Shown: in pieces, positions 29,351 to 37,559 of the stretch
How the letters are laid out: each line of letters starts with the position of its first letter
How positions within the stretch are numbered: the first letter of the stretch is position 1
NCBI GenBank assembly: GCA_963783045.1
Contig: CAWAMD010000004.1
Coordinates: 1-64,000 of the forward strand
Reading direction: 5' to 3'
DNA length: 64,000 bases
Origin: CAWAMD01 sp963783045
GTDB lineage: Bacteria; Actinomycetota; Nitriliruptoria; Nitriliruptorales; Nitriliruptoraceae
The notes under the pieces: generated by a model
Databases searched by the model: none
Told to the model about the DNA's origin: nothing
The model's input: the letters and a program-made list of their open reading frames with translations, nothing else
Program-made: the position numbers and the translations under genes

Positions 29351-31135
29351 GTGCCTGCCGACCGCACCACATCGAGTGCGACGCGTGACCTCCCGGACCG
29401 TCTGGCCGGCCGCTACCACCTCGAGGAGACGATCGGCTCCGGCGGCGCGGGAGCGGTCTGGCGGGCCACGGACGAGCGTCTGGGCCGCCAGGTCGCGATC
29501 AAGCTGCTGCACCCGCAGCTCGAGCAGGACGAGGACACCGTCGCCCGCTTCCGCCGCGAGGCGACGGCGGCCGCGGCGATCACCCATCCGAACGCCGTCG
29601 TCATCTACGACATCGGCGAGACCGACGGCCACGTCTACCTCGTCATGGAGTACGTGGACGGCCCCACGCTCGCGGAGGTGCTCACCCGCGGACCGCTGCG
29701 TCCCGAGGCGGTGGCGGCGATCGGCTCGCAGGTGGCACGGGCGCTCGGTGAGGCGCACGCCCGCGGTCTCGTCCACCGCGACGTGAAGCCCGCCAACGTG
29801 CTGCTGACCCGCGACGGCACCGCCAAGGTCGCCGACTTCGGGATCGCCAAGGCGCTCGGCACGGCCCAGACGCAGCTGACCATGCCCGGCTCGGTCGTCG
29901 GGACCGCCGCCTACCTCGCACCGGAGCAGCTGCGCGGCGAGGACCTCGACGCGCGCACGGACGTGTACGCGCTCGGCCTCGTCCTCCACGAGTGCCTGAC
30001 GGGCAGGCCGCCCTTCGACGGCGAGACGCCCGCCGCCGTCACCGCGCAGCGCCTCACGACCGAGGCCGCCCCACCCCGCACGCTGCGTGACGACGTGCCG
30101 CGTCCGCTCAACGAGATCGTCGTCCGTGCCACGCGCATGGATCCCGACGAGCGCTACGCCGACGGCGCGCACCTGGCCGAGTCCCTCGAGCCGCTCGTGC
30201 CCGACGAGCCCGCCATCGTCATCGCCGACGTGGCCGCCCGCCGGTCGGCCGACAAAGGACGCCCGCCGGTGGCGACGGAGCAGCTCGACAGCACCCAGGC
30301 GATCCCCAACGAGAACACGACCCGGGTCGTGCGTCGCGACGGCAACGACGACGACCACGACAGGACGGCGGTCCTGCCCCCGGCCGTCGACCGGGAGACG
30401 AGCGCGCGCCGCGACGCGCACGGCGAACCCGACGCGGCACCCGCCCGACATCGGCCGGGGGCCGCCGCCGACGCCACGACACCGGTCGGAACGCCGCCAC
30501 CGCCGCCACCGGCCGAGGAGCCGACCGAGACGCGCTCGCCCCGACGCTGGCCGCTGGCCGTGCTGGCCGTCACGGCCCTCGTGGTGCTCGCGGTCGTGCT
30601 GGCGCTGGTGACCGGCGGCGGGAGCGGCGGCGGGCCGTCCGACAAGGGCGGCGACAGCGCCTCGGGGGGTGGCGACGCGACGCAGGTCGCCTCCATCGCC
30701 TCGGCGAGCGACTTCGATCCCTACGGCAGCGACGGCGAGCACGGCGAGGACGTGGGCAAGGCCTACGACGGCGACCCCGGGACCGCCTGGGAGACCCAGC
30801 ACTACAACACGGTCGACCTCGGCGGGCTCAAGCCCGGTGTCGGGATCGTCTTCGACCTCGGCGAGCCGCGCGACGTGAAGCAGCTGCAGCTCGACCTCAC
30901 CGAGCAGGGCATCGACTTCACCCTCTACGCGCTCGACGAGCCGCCGAGCGGCACGGACACCTCGGCCTGGGGACCGCCGGTCGACACGGTGTCGGACGCC
31001 GGCTCGAGCGTGAGCGTGCCGGTGAAGGCGGGCACGAAGGGCCGCTACTGGCTCGTCTGGATCACCTCCCTCGCGCCGGGCTCGGGCTCGCGCCACCAGG
31101 CCGGCATCGCCGAGGCACGCTTCGTCACGGGCTGA
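29351..31135 (+). CDS. membrane Ser/Thr protein kinase with discoidin-like extracellular domain
   Basis: 594 residues. Kinase domain at about 20-285: glycine loop IGSGGAGAV, Lys51 (AIKLL), catalytic HRDVKPAN (Asp144), DFG, APE as APEQL. Then a long disordered linker rich in Asp, Pro and Arg, a membrane helix at about 400-420 (LAVLAVTALVVLAVVLALV), a Gly/Ser spacer and an extracellular C-terminal domain of about 140 residues. That domain (...GKAYDGDPGTAWET...VDLGG...FDLGEPRDVKQLQLDL) resembles F5/8 type C (discoidin) carbohydrate-binding folds. PASTA repeats are absent. A surface-ligand-sensing kinase is inferred. Confidence 0.88.
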   Translation: MPADRTTSSATRDLPDRLAGRYHLEETIGSGGAGAVWRATDERLGRQVAIKLLHPQLEQDEDTVARFRREATAAAAITHPNAVVIYDIGETDGHVYLVMEYVDGPTLAEVLTRGPLRPEAVAAIGSQVARALGEAHARGLVHRDVKPANVLLTRDGTAKVADFGIAKALGTAQTQLTMPGSVVGTAAYLAPEQLRGEDLDARTDVYALGLVLHECLTGRPPFDGETPAAVTAQRLTTEAAPPRTLRDDVPRPLNEIVVRATRMDPDERYADGAHLAESLEPLVPDEPAIVIADVAARRSADKGRPPVATEQLDSTQAIPNENTTRVVRRDGNDDDHDRTAVLPPAVDRETSARRDAHGEPDAAPARHRPGAAADATTPVGTPPPPPPAEEPTETRSPRRWPLAVLAVTALVVLAVVLALVTGGGSGGGPSDKGGDSASGGGDATQVASIASASDFDPYGSDGEHGEDVGKAYDGDPGTAWETQHYNTVDLGGLKPGVGIVFDLGEPRDVKQLQLDLTEQGIDFTLYALDEPPSGTDTSAWGPPVDTVSDAGSSVSVPVKAGTKGRYWLVWITSLAPGSGSRHQAGIAEARFVTG

Positions 31136-31281
31136 TCGACCGCCCGCCCGGACGGCACCCTCGCCGTCCTCGACGCCCGTCCCCCGCCTCGTGCGGCTCG
31201 CCCCCGGTGACGTCACCGACAGGCGGTAGGTTGCCCCCGCCTTCCTCCCGAGCCATCCGCATCCAGCCACGAGGAGCGACC

Positions 31282-31986
31282 ATGCCGGCCCCTGACGCGA
31301 CCCCCGCGACCGAGTCGGGCGACGCCACCGAGTCGGGCGGTGCGTCCCCGGGTACCCGCTTCGTCTTCATCGACACGGAGGCGACGGGGCTCGACCACAC
31401 CCGGCACGAGCTCACCGAGGTCTCCTGGATCGTCCGCTTCGAGGACGGCTCGGAGGCGGAGCGGCAGTACTTCCCGCGCCACACCGGCGACACGGCCGAC
31501 GCCGACGCCCTCGAGCTGACCCACTACGAGGAGCGGATCGCCCCGCAGCCCAAGACGGCCCTGTCCGAGTGGCTCGGGCAGCTGCTCGAGGACGCCGACG
31601 GCGCGGTCATCGTGGGCGCCGTCCCCGACTTCGACGCGCAGCACCTGACCATCGCCTGTCGGCGGCTCGGCATGACGCCGACGTGGGACCACCACCTCCT
31701 CAACGTCGAGACGCTCGCGCTCCCGATCGTGGCGCCGGGCCCGGAGGCGCCCCGCAGCCTCGCGAAGACCTGTGAGGCGCTCGGGATCCCGCACGACTCG
31801 GACCAGGCCCACGGGGCGCTGTACGACGCCCGCCAGGCCAAGGCGGTCTTCGACCGCGTGTGGGAGCTCGTCGCCGATCTGCGCGCCCGCGCTGCGCCGC
31901 TCCCGCCGCCGGTCCCACGCCCGACGAACGGGCGGTCGTCGAGCAGCGGCGAGAGCCCCGCTCCCGCGTCGCAGACGACCGGCTAA
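31282..31986 (+). CDS. DEDDh 3'-5' exonuclease (DnaQ/RNase T-like)
   Basis: 234 residues from an ATG at 31282 with GAGGAG upstream. Exo I motif FIDTEATGLD, Exo II around GAVPDFDAQHL, Exo III HGALYDARQA (His and Asp of the DEDDh type). Stand-alone exonuclease with a Ser/Pro-rich tail, not fused to a polymerase. Substrate (DNA proofreading or RNA trimming) not determined. Its end overlaps the convergent thpR gene by 4 bases. Confidence 0.85.
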   Translation: MPAPDATPATESGDATESGGASPGTRFVFIDTEATGLDHTRHELTEVSWIVRFEDGSEAERQYFPRHTGDTADADALELTHYEERIAPQPKTALSEWLGQLLEDADGAVIVGAVPDFDAQHLTIACRRLGMTPTWDHHLLNVETLALPIVAPGPEAPRSLAKTCEALGIPHDSDQAHGALYDARQAKAVFDRVWELVADLRARAAPLPPPVPRPTNGRSSSSGESPAPASQTTG

Positions 31987-32534
31987 CGGCCGTCCAGGGC
32001 GATCCGTGCCAGCACCTCGTGCCGGGCGGGTCCGTCGCCGAGATGCGAGCGGTACAGGACGGCGTCGGTCGCCGTCCACGCCGCCTCGACCGCCGGCACG
32101 GCGTCGACCACGGCGGCCGGGATGCGCCCGCGACGGTCGCGTGGGCGCGCCAGTGTGAGGTGGGCGCGGACGGGCTTCGCGTCGACCGGAACCCCCGCCT
32201 CCGCGAGCCCTCGCTGCAGATGGCCGCCGAGCAGCCCGACGGCGCCGGCCGGCTCGTCGTCGACCCCGATCCACAGGACCTGGCGCCGGAAGTGGCCGGC
32301 CGCGCCGAGCGAGAGACGCACCGGACCGACCGGCTGGGCCGCGACCGCCTCGCCCAGGACGGCCGCAACGTCCTCGGCGGAGCGCTCGACCTCCCCCAGG
32401 AACGCGAGGGTGACGTGCCAGGTGCTCGAACGGGTCCACCGCAGCTGGCGATGCTCGTGGCGCAGCGGTGCGACGGCATCGTCCAGCGCGCTCCGCACGG
32501 CGTCGGGCACCGGGAGAGCCACGAACAATCGCAC
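31983..32534 (-). CDS. thpR: RNA 2',3'-cyclic phosphodiesterase
   Basis: 183-residue 2H phosphoesterase with both catalytic HxTx motifs: HVTL (about residue 40) and HLTL (about 125). Members hydrolyse 2',3'-cyclic phosphate RNA ends and can ligate tRNA halves in vitro. GTG start. 44 bases downstream of cinA on the same strand. Confidence 0.9.
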   Translation of the reverse strand: MRLFVALPVPDAVRSALDDAVAPLRHEHRQLRWTRSSTWHVTLAFLGEVERSAEDVAAVLGEAVAAQPVGPVRLSLGAAGHFRRQVLWIGVDDEPAGAVGLLGGHLQRGLAEAGVPVDAKPVRAHLTLARPRDRRGRIPAAVVDAVPAVEAAWTATDAVLYRSHLGDGPARHEVLARIALDGR

Positions 32535-32578
32535 CGTGCTGATCCTCCCGCCGGAAACACACCGGCCGGCTCGAACGG

Positions 32579-33832
32579 TCAGCTCGCCCGGTCGAGCAGA
32601 CGCCGCCGCAGGAGCTCCAGCGCCGCCGAGCCCAGCCGGTCGAGCACCGCCGCCCGGTCGCCCGGGAACGTCGCCTGCTTGCAGACGGTGTCGCCGTCGG
32701 GATCGGTCACGGCCCAGTAGACCGTGCCGATCGGCTTGCCGCCCTGGGTACCGGGCCCGGCCACGCCCGTCACGGCGACGCCCCAGTCGGCGTCGAACAG
32801 CTCCCGAGCGCGGGCCGCCATGTCCCGGGTGACTTCCTCGCTGACGGGGCTGTGCGCCTCGATCAGCTCGGACGGCACGCCGAGCACCGTCACCTTCGCG
32901 TCGGTGCTGTAGACGGCCACGCCGCCCCGCATGATCTCGCTCGCGCCCGGGACCTGGGCCATCCTGGCGCTGATCCCTCCCGACGTGGCGGACTCCGCGA
33001 ACGCCACCGACTCGCCGGCGTCACGCAGCAGGTCGTTCAGCACCGACTCCAGCCGCTCGTCGTCGATGCCCGCGACGGCCCGTCCGAGCGCCGAGCAGAC
33101 GGCCGCGAGCACCGGCTCGCTGCGCTCGCGGGCCTGTGCCGGGTCGTCGCCGGCGGCCGTCACGCGCACCTGGATCTCGGTGCCGGTGGCCAGGAACGAC
33201 ACGGCAACGTCGTCGTGTCCGTGCAGGTCGGCGAGCACGGGGCCGAGGGCCTCCGCGACCGCGGACTCGCCCATGGAGGTCACGTGGACGGTGCGGGTCA
33301 CGCTGGCGCCGCCGCCCGTGCGACGCAGCAGGTCCGGTGCCACGTCGCGCTCGTACATCTGCTGGTACTCCCACGGCACGCCGGGCAGCACATAGATCAT
33401 GCAGCCGTTGTCGGCCGTGCACACGAAGCCGGGGGCGGTGCCGAGCGGCGGGAGGGCGGTGGCCCCCGCCGGCACCCGCGCCTGATTCAGGTTCGAGGAC
33501 GGCATCCGCGCGCCGCGGGACGAGAACCGCTCGCGGATGGCCTCCTCGAGGTCGTCGCGATGCTCCAGGGGCCGGTCGAGGGCAGCCGCCACGCCCTCGC
33601 GGGTGAGGTCGTCGGGCGTCGGGCCGAGCCCGCCGCCGATGATCACGGCGTCCGAGACGTCGACGAGCCACCGCAGCGCCGGCACGAGCGTGTCGAGGTC
33701 GTCACCGGCCGCGAGGTGGTAGCGCACCTCCACGCCGAGCTCGCGCAGCCGCTGCGACAGCCACGCGGCGTTCGAATCCACCTGGTCGCCGAGCACCACC
33801 TCGGTGCCAACCGAGCAGATCGTCACCTTCAT
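32579..33832 (-). CDS. cinA: CinA family protein (nicotinamide-nucleotide amidase)
   Basis: 417 residues: N-terminal molybdopterin-binding-like domain (MKVTICSVGTEVVLGDQVDSN, IIGGGLGPTPDD) and C-terminal CinA/PncC domain (AESATSGGISARM, VAVTGVAGPGTQGG). Converts NMN to nicotinate mononucleotide in NAD recycling; CinA also occurs in DNA-repair/competence clusters. The ATG overlaps the pgsA stop (ATGA). Confidence 0.94.
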   Translation of the reverse strand: MKVTICSVGTEVVLGDQVDSNAAWLSQRLRELGVEVRYHLAAGDDLDTLVPALRWLVDVSDAVIIGGGLGPTPDDLTREGVAAALDRPLEHRDDLEEAIRERFSSRGARMPSSNLNQARVPAGATALPPLGTAPGFVCTADNGCMIYVLPGVPWEYQQMYERDVAPDLLRRTGGGASVTRTVHVTSMGESAVAEALGPVLADLHGHDDVAVSFLATGTEIQVRVTAAGDDPAQARERSEPVLAAVCSALGRAVAGIDDERLESVLNDLLRDAGESVAFAESATSGGISARMAQVPGASEIMRGGVAVYSTDAKVTVLGVPSELIEAHSPVSEEVTRDMAARARELFDADWGVAVTGVAGPGTQGGKPIGTVYWAVTDPDGDTVCKQATFPGDRAAVLDRLGSAALELLRRRLLDRAS

Positions 33833-34455
33833 TGCTGCGTGTCCTCCGCGTCGTCGCTCAGCTTCCGGCGGGCAAGACGCCCGGCACGGAATCCGTAGTC
33901 CACGCCGGACCAGACGGTCAGCGCGACCGCCACGTACAACAGGGCGTCCTGCCAGTGACCGACCCGACCGGTCGGCCAGAGCAGCCCGGCGACGGCCACG
34001 ACCTGCGAGATCGTCTTCGCCTTGCCCCAACGGCTCGCGGCCATGACGAGATCGAAGCGGCGGACCAGGTTGACCCGCAGGAGCGTGACGCCGACCTCGC
34101 GGACGACGATCACCCACAGCGCCCACCAGGGCAGGTGCCCCACGAGCGCCAGACTGGCCAGCGACCCGACGATCAGCAGCTTGTCCGCGATCGGGTCGGC
34201 GAGCTGCCCCCAGCGGGTGACACCGTGCCACCGGCGCGCAACCCACCCGTCGATCGAGTCGGTGGCAGCCGCGAAGAGGAAGATGCCGAAGGCCCACCAC
34301 TGGGCGTTGTGGTCGTGCTTCGCGAGCAGCCACAGGATGACGGGCACGAGCAGGGCGCGCAGGAACGTGAGGAAGTTGGGCACGTTGAACCAGTGCGGCT
34401 CGCGCCGCAGCTCGGAGAGCGGGACGACCGGGATCTGGCTCGAGTCGGGGAACAG
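33829..34455 (-). CDS. pgsA: CDP-alcohol phosphatidyltransferase (PgsA-type)
   Basis: Integral membrane enzyme making phosphatidylglycerol phosphate or a related lipid. The CDP-alcohol motif is present as DSIDGWVARRWHGVTRWGQLADPIADK (D-G-A-R-G-D-D pattern, split here by variable residues). Several membrane helices. Start uncertain: the conserved part begins FNVPNFLTFLR. GTG at 34383 would start within it, a CTG at 34455 follows GAGGGG, and a GTG at 34611 overlaps rimO. Middle option used. Confidence 0.88.
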   Translation of the reverse strand: MFPDSSQIPVVPLSELRREPHWFNVPNFLTFLRALLVPVILWLLAKHDHNAQWWAFGIFLFAAATDSIDGWVARRWHGVTRWGQLADPIADKLLIVGSLASLALVGHLPWWALWVIVVREVGVTLLRVNLVRRFDLVMAASRWGKAKTISQVVAVAGLLWPTGRVGHWQDALLYVAVALTVWSGVDYGFRAGRLARRKLSDDAEDTQQ

Positions 34456-34552
34456 CGTGAGATGATGCCCCTCCCCGCGATGGTTCGCGGCATGGGGCGC
34501 TGGCGCAGCACGACCGACGGAGGGGTCCTCCGGCGGTCGTGCACGACGCCCA

Positions 34553-36160
34553 TCAGGCACGGGTCGCCTCCCGGCCGGCGCCCTCCACGACGCGAGCCAC
34601 GAGATCGACACCGACGGCGTCCACGATCCGGGCCGTCACCCGCCGGCCGACGGGAACCTCCACCGGCGCTCCGTCCGCGTCGACGAGCTGGACCTCGCCG
34701 TCGGTGTCGGGCGCCTCCCGGTAGGAGCGGCCGACGCAGGCGACGACCGCTCCCGCGTCGGTCACGGTCTCGTCGACGATGACGTCGAGCTCGCGGCCGA
34801 CGAAGCTGCGTGCGGCCTCGTCGGCGAGGTGCTCCTGGACGGAGGCGAGCCGCTCGAGCCGCTCGCGGGCGAGGGCCTCGGGGACCTGGCCGTCCATCGT
34901 CGCCGACGGCGTGCCGTCCTCCTGGCTGTAGGTGAACAGCCCCACCCAGTCGAGGCGGTTGCGCACGAGGAAGTCCTCGAGGGCGTCGACGTCCTCCTCC
35001 GTCTCGCCCGGGAACCCGAGGATGAAGTTGGACCGGAACACCGCGTCGGGGTCGAGGTGGCGGATCGTGTCGACGAGCGTCGTGAAGCGCTCCGGCGAGC
35101 CGCTGCGGGCCATCCGCTTCAGCACGGTGGCGGACACGTGCTGCAGCGACAGGTCGAAGTAGCTCGCCACCTTCGGCAGGCCGGTCATCGCCTCGACGAG
35201 CGGCTGCTGGAGCTCGGCGGGCTGCAGGTACATGAGCCGGATCCGGTCGACCCCATCGATCGCCGACAGGGCCTCGAGGAGCTCGACCTGCCGCGAGCGG
35301 CCCCCGATGTCCTTGCCGTAGGAGGTGGTGTTCTCCGAGACGAGGACGAGCTCGCGGGCGCCCTGGTCGGCCAGCCAGGAGCCCTCGGCGACGATCTCGT
35401 CGAGCGGGCGCGACCGGAAGCGGCCACGGAACGACGGGATGGCGCAGAAGGTGCAGACGCGGTCGCAGCCGGATGCGATCTTCAGGTAGGCCCAGGCCGG
35501 CGCGGGACCGTCGCCCGTCCCGAAGCGGCGGACCGGGAAGCGCGGCCCCGACGCCGGCATGCGGTCGAGGTCGTCCTGCGGGGTGGTCACCCGCCGCGGC
35601 GCCGGCGCGGCCTCCGGCGGTGCCTCGTCGGCCGCCGTCGGCATGACGAGCAGGGGCAGCGGCTGCCGGATCGTCGCGGCCCGATGCCGGCCGGTCGGTG
35701 TGACCGTCGTCGGCACCTCGGGCTCGGCACGGGCGACGACCCGCTCGTGGGGTCGGCCGGCGAGCACGTCACCGACGAGCTGTGGGAGCCGCCCGTAGCC
35801 GTCGAACCCGACGATGGCGTCGGCCTCCGGGATCGAGGCGGCGAGCTCGTCGGGGTAGCGCTCCGCCATGCAGCCGACGACCACGACGGCGCGGGCGCGT
35901 TCCGTGTCGTCGCCCTCCTTGAGGTCGCAGGCGGCGAGCACGGTGTCGATCGACTCCTGCTTGGCCGGCGCGATGAACGTGCAGGTGTTGACGATGACGA
36001 CGTCGGCCTGCTCGGCGTCGTCGACGACGACGGCGCCGTCGCGGTGGAAGAGCCCGGCCAGCTGGTCGCTGTCGACCTCGTTCCGGCCGCACCCGAGCGT
36101 GACGATCGCGACCCGTGGCGGGGTCGCGTCGGCAGCCGATGGTGGGGATGCAGCGGTCAC
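34553..36160 (-). CDS. rimO: ribosomal protein S12 methylthiotransferase
   Basis: Radical-SAM enzyme that methylthiolates Asp88 of S12. Auxiliary-cluster cysteines Cys24, Cys60 and Cys97; radical-SAM CDRVCTFC (232-239); C-terminal TRAM domain. At 535 residues it is about 90 longer than usual, because of a Pro/Ala-rich insert at about 145-215 between the two domains. GTG start. Paralogue of miaB in the same window. Confidence 0.94.
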   Translation of the reverse strand: MTAASPPSAADATPPRVAIVTLGCGRNEVDSDQLAGLFHRDGAVVVDDAEQADVVIVNTCTFIAPAKQESIDTVLAACDLKEGDDTERARAVVVVGCMAERYPDELAASIPEADAIVGFDGYGRLPQLVGDVLAGRPHERVVARAEPEVPTTVTPTGRHRAATIRQPLPLLVMPTAADEAPPEAAPAPRRVTTPQDDLDRMPASGPRFPVRRFGTGDGPAPAWAYLKIASGCDRVCTFCAIPSFRGRFRSRPLDEIVAEGSWLADQGARELVLVSENTTSYGKDIGGRSRQVELLEALSAIDGVDRIRLMYLQPAELQQPLVEAMTGLPKVASYFDLSLQHVSATVLKRMARSGSPERFTTLVDTIRHLDPDAVFRSNFILGFPGETEEDVDALEDFLVRNRLDWVGLFTYSQEDGTPSATMDGQVPEALARERLERLASVQEHLADEAARSFVGRELDVIVDETVTDAGAVVACVGRSYREAPDTDGEVQLVDADGAPVEVPVGRRVTARIVDAVGVDLVARVVEGAGREATRA

Positions 36161-36239
36161 GCGGTGGCCTTCGGGAGCGACGGACGGTCAATTCGGCGGG
36201 CGGGTGAACAGGCGAGCTGGAAGGGCGGCGACGCCGCAA

Positions 36240-36998
36240 TCATGCCGCAGCGGCACCCTGCGGGGTGAAGGTAACGGTGACCACTTCGCCGCGCTTCCCC
36301 ATCGTGCCGAGGTCCTCACCGTTCAGCTCGGCGCGGACGCCCCCGGCGTTGCCGAACCGGATGGTCACCGACTCGTTGCCCTGGAGGGTGCGGGTCTCCC
36401 CCGCCGGGATGGTGCCGGTCTCCACGTCCTGGCCGTCCACCTGGATGCGGACCCAGGACGGGTCCTCGAAGGCGAGCAGCAGGTTGACCCCCTGGAAGGT
36501 CGGGCTCGGCGACGGCGAGGGGCTGGCGGCGGCACTCGGCAGCGCGACCGGCGCGGACGGCGACGCCGACGCGACCGGCTGGGGCGGCACGTCCCGGCCC
36601 CGGGCCGGGCGTGGGGCGCGCCCGCCGAGGGAGCTGCTGACCGCCACGGCGCCGGCGAGCACCACGATGGCGATGACCGCCCACGTCAGCACCGACCGAC
36701 CGGCGCCCGACGACGGTTGGGCGATCCCGTCGGTGGCCAGCGCCGTCGGGCTGAAGGACTCGTGCTGCGCATACCGCCGGTAGGTCTCGAGCAGCGGCGC
36801 CGGGTCGAGCCCGAGATAGCGCGCGTAGGTGGACAGGAACCCCTTCGCGTAGACGTCCCCGCCGAACCCGTCGAACTCCTCGTCCTCGAGCGCGCGCAGA
36901 TACTCGACGCGGACACGCGTGTCCCGGGCCGCATCCTGGAGGCTGCGGTCCTGGCCCTCGCGGGCCGTCCGGAGGGCGTCTCCGATGCCGATGCTCAC
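36240..36998 (-). CDS. RodZ-like helix-turn-helix membrane protein
   Basis: 252 residues from a GTG at 36998. N-terminal helix-turn-helix (IGDALRTAREGQDRSLQDAA...), the YAKGFLSTYARYLGLD motif of RodZ proteins, one membrane helix (about 110-130), a Pro/Ser-rich linker and an extracytoplasmic C-terminal domain of the DUF4115 type. Likely a cell-shape or division scaffold. Upstream of rimO on the same strand, about 80 bases apart. Confidence 0.82.
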   Translation of the reverse strand: MSIGIGDALRTAREGQDRSLQDAARDTRVRVEYLRALEDEEFDGFGGDVYAKGFLSTYARYLGLDPAPLLETYRRYAQHESFSPTALATDGIAQPSSGAGRSVLTWAVIAIVVLAGAVAVSSSLGGRAPRPARGRDVPPQPVASASPSAPVALPSAAASPSPSPSPTFQGVNLLLAFEDPSWVRIQVDGQDVETGTIPAGETRTLQGNESVTIRFGNAGGVRAELNGEDLGTMGKRGEVVTVTFTPQGAAAA

Positions 36999-37035
36999 CG
37001 TGCTGGTCCTGGCTGCTCCGTGACGGGGCTGGTCC

Positions 37036-37067
37036 GTGAAGGGGTTGGTGTGTGAAGGGGTTGGTGT
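37036..37067. repeat. 16-bp direct repeat (two copies) upstream of the RodZ-like gene
   Basis: GTGAAGGGGTTGGTGT occurs twice back to back and runs into a short GT run. It lies 38-69 bases upstream of the minus-strand start at 36998, inside its promoter/leader region. Confidence 0.75.
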
Positions 37068-37224
37068 GTGTGTGTTGGTCTGTAGGGGTCTGCGCACGCG
37101 GTGTCCGCACACCGCGCCGGAGCCTGCAGCGTACGGAGCGCCGCAACACGACGCACGATGGCACCCCGGCCCCACACGCCCGGATTGTGGGACTCGGCCG
37201 CCTCCGGCGCTACAGTCCCCGACC

Positions 37225-37458
37225 ATGGAGAGGTACACGAGAGTCCTGCTGCTCGCTGCGGTCAGCGTTCTGACGCTGGCCCTGACCGCCGTGCCGGCGC
37301 TCGCCGCCGCCGGCGGTGGAGGCGGCAGCGAAGGACCGACGAAGATCACATTCCCGTCGGGCCCCCACGACCGGATCGGCCTCGTCATCATCGCGGTCGT
37401 CGCCGGCGCCGTCGCGCTCGCGCTCTACAACGCGGTCGAGCACCTCCGCCGTCGCTGA
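37225..37458 (+). CDS. small membrane protein, hypothetical
   Basis: 77 residues from an ATG at 37225. Signal-peptide-like N-terminus (VLLLAAVSVLTLALTAVPALA), a Gly-rich spacer, one C-terminal membrane helix (IGLVIIAVVAGAVALALYNAV) and a basic tail. No family recognised. Lies between the divergent RodZ-like gene and convergent ftsK. Confidence 0.6.
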   Translation: MERYTRVLLLAAVSVLTLALTAVPALAAAGGGGGSEGPTKITFPSGPHDRIGLVIIAVVAGAVALALYNAVEHLRRR

Positions 37459-37481
37459 TCCGCGCCGGCGGTCTCGACGAC

Positions 37482-37559
37482 GGCGCTCCTCGTGTCGCCG
37501 CCTGGCGCTCCTCGTGTCGCCGCCTGGCGCTCCTCGTGTCGCCGCCTGGCGCTCCTCGT
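37482..37559. repeat. 22-bp tandem repeat, 3.5 copies, abutting the ftsK stop codon
   Basis: Units at 37482-37503, 37504-37525 and 37526-37547 are identical, followed by a half unit to 37559. The unit begins GGCGCTCCTCGTGTCGCC. It fills the whole gap between the small membrane protein gene and ftsK. There are no spacers, so it is not a CRISPR. Confidence 0.9.

Noticed and set aside
37482..37559. Possible CRISPR array
   Set aside because: The repeats are contiguous with no unique spacers and no cas genes are nearby.
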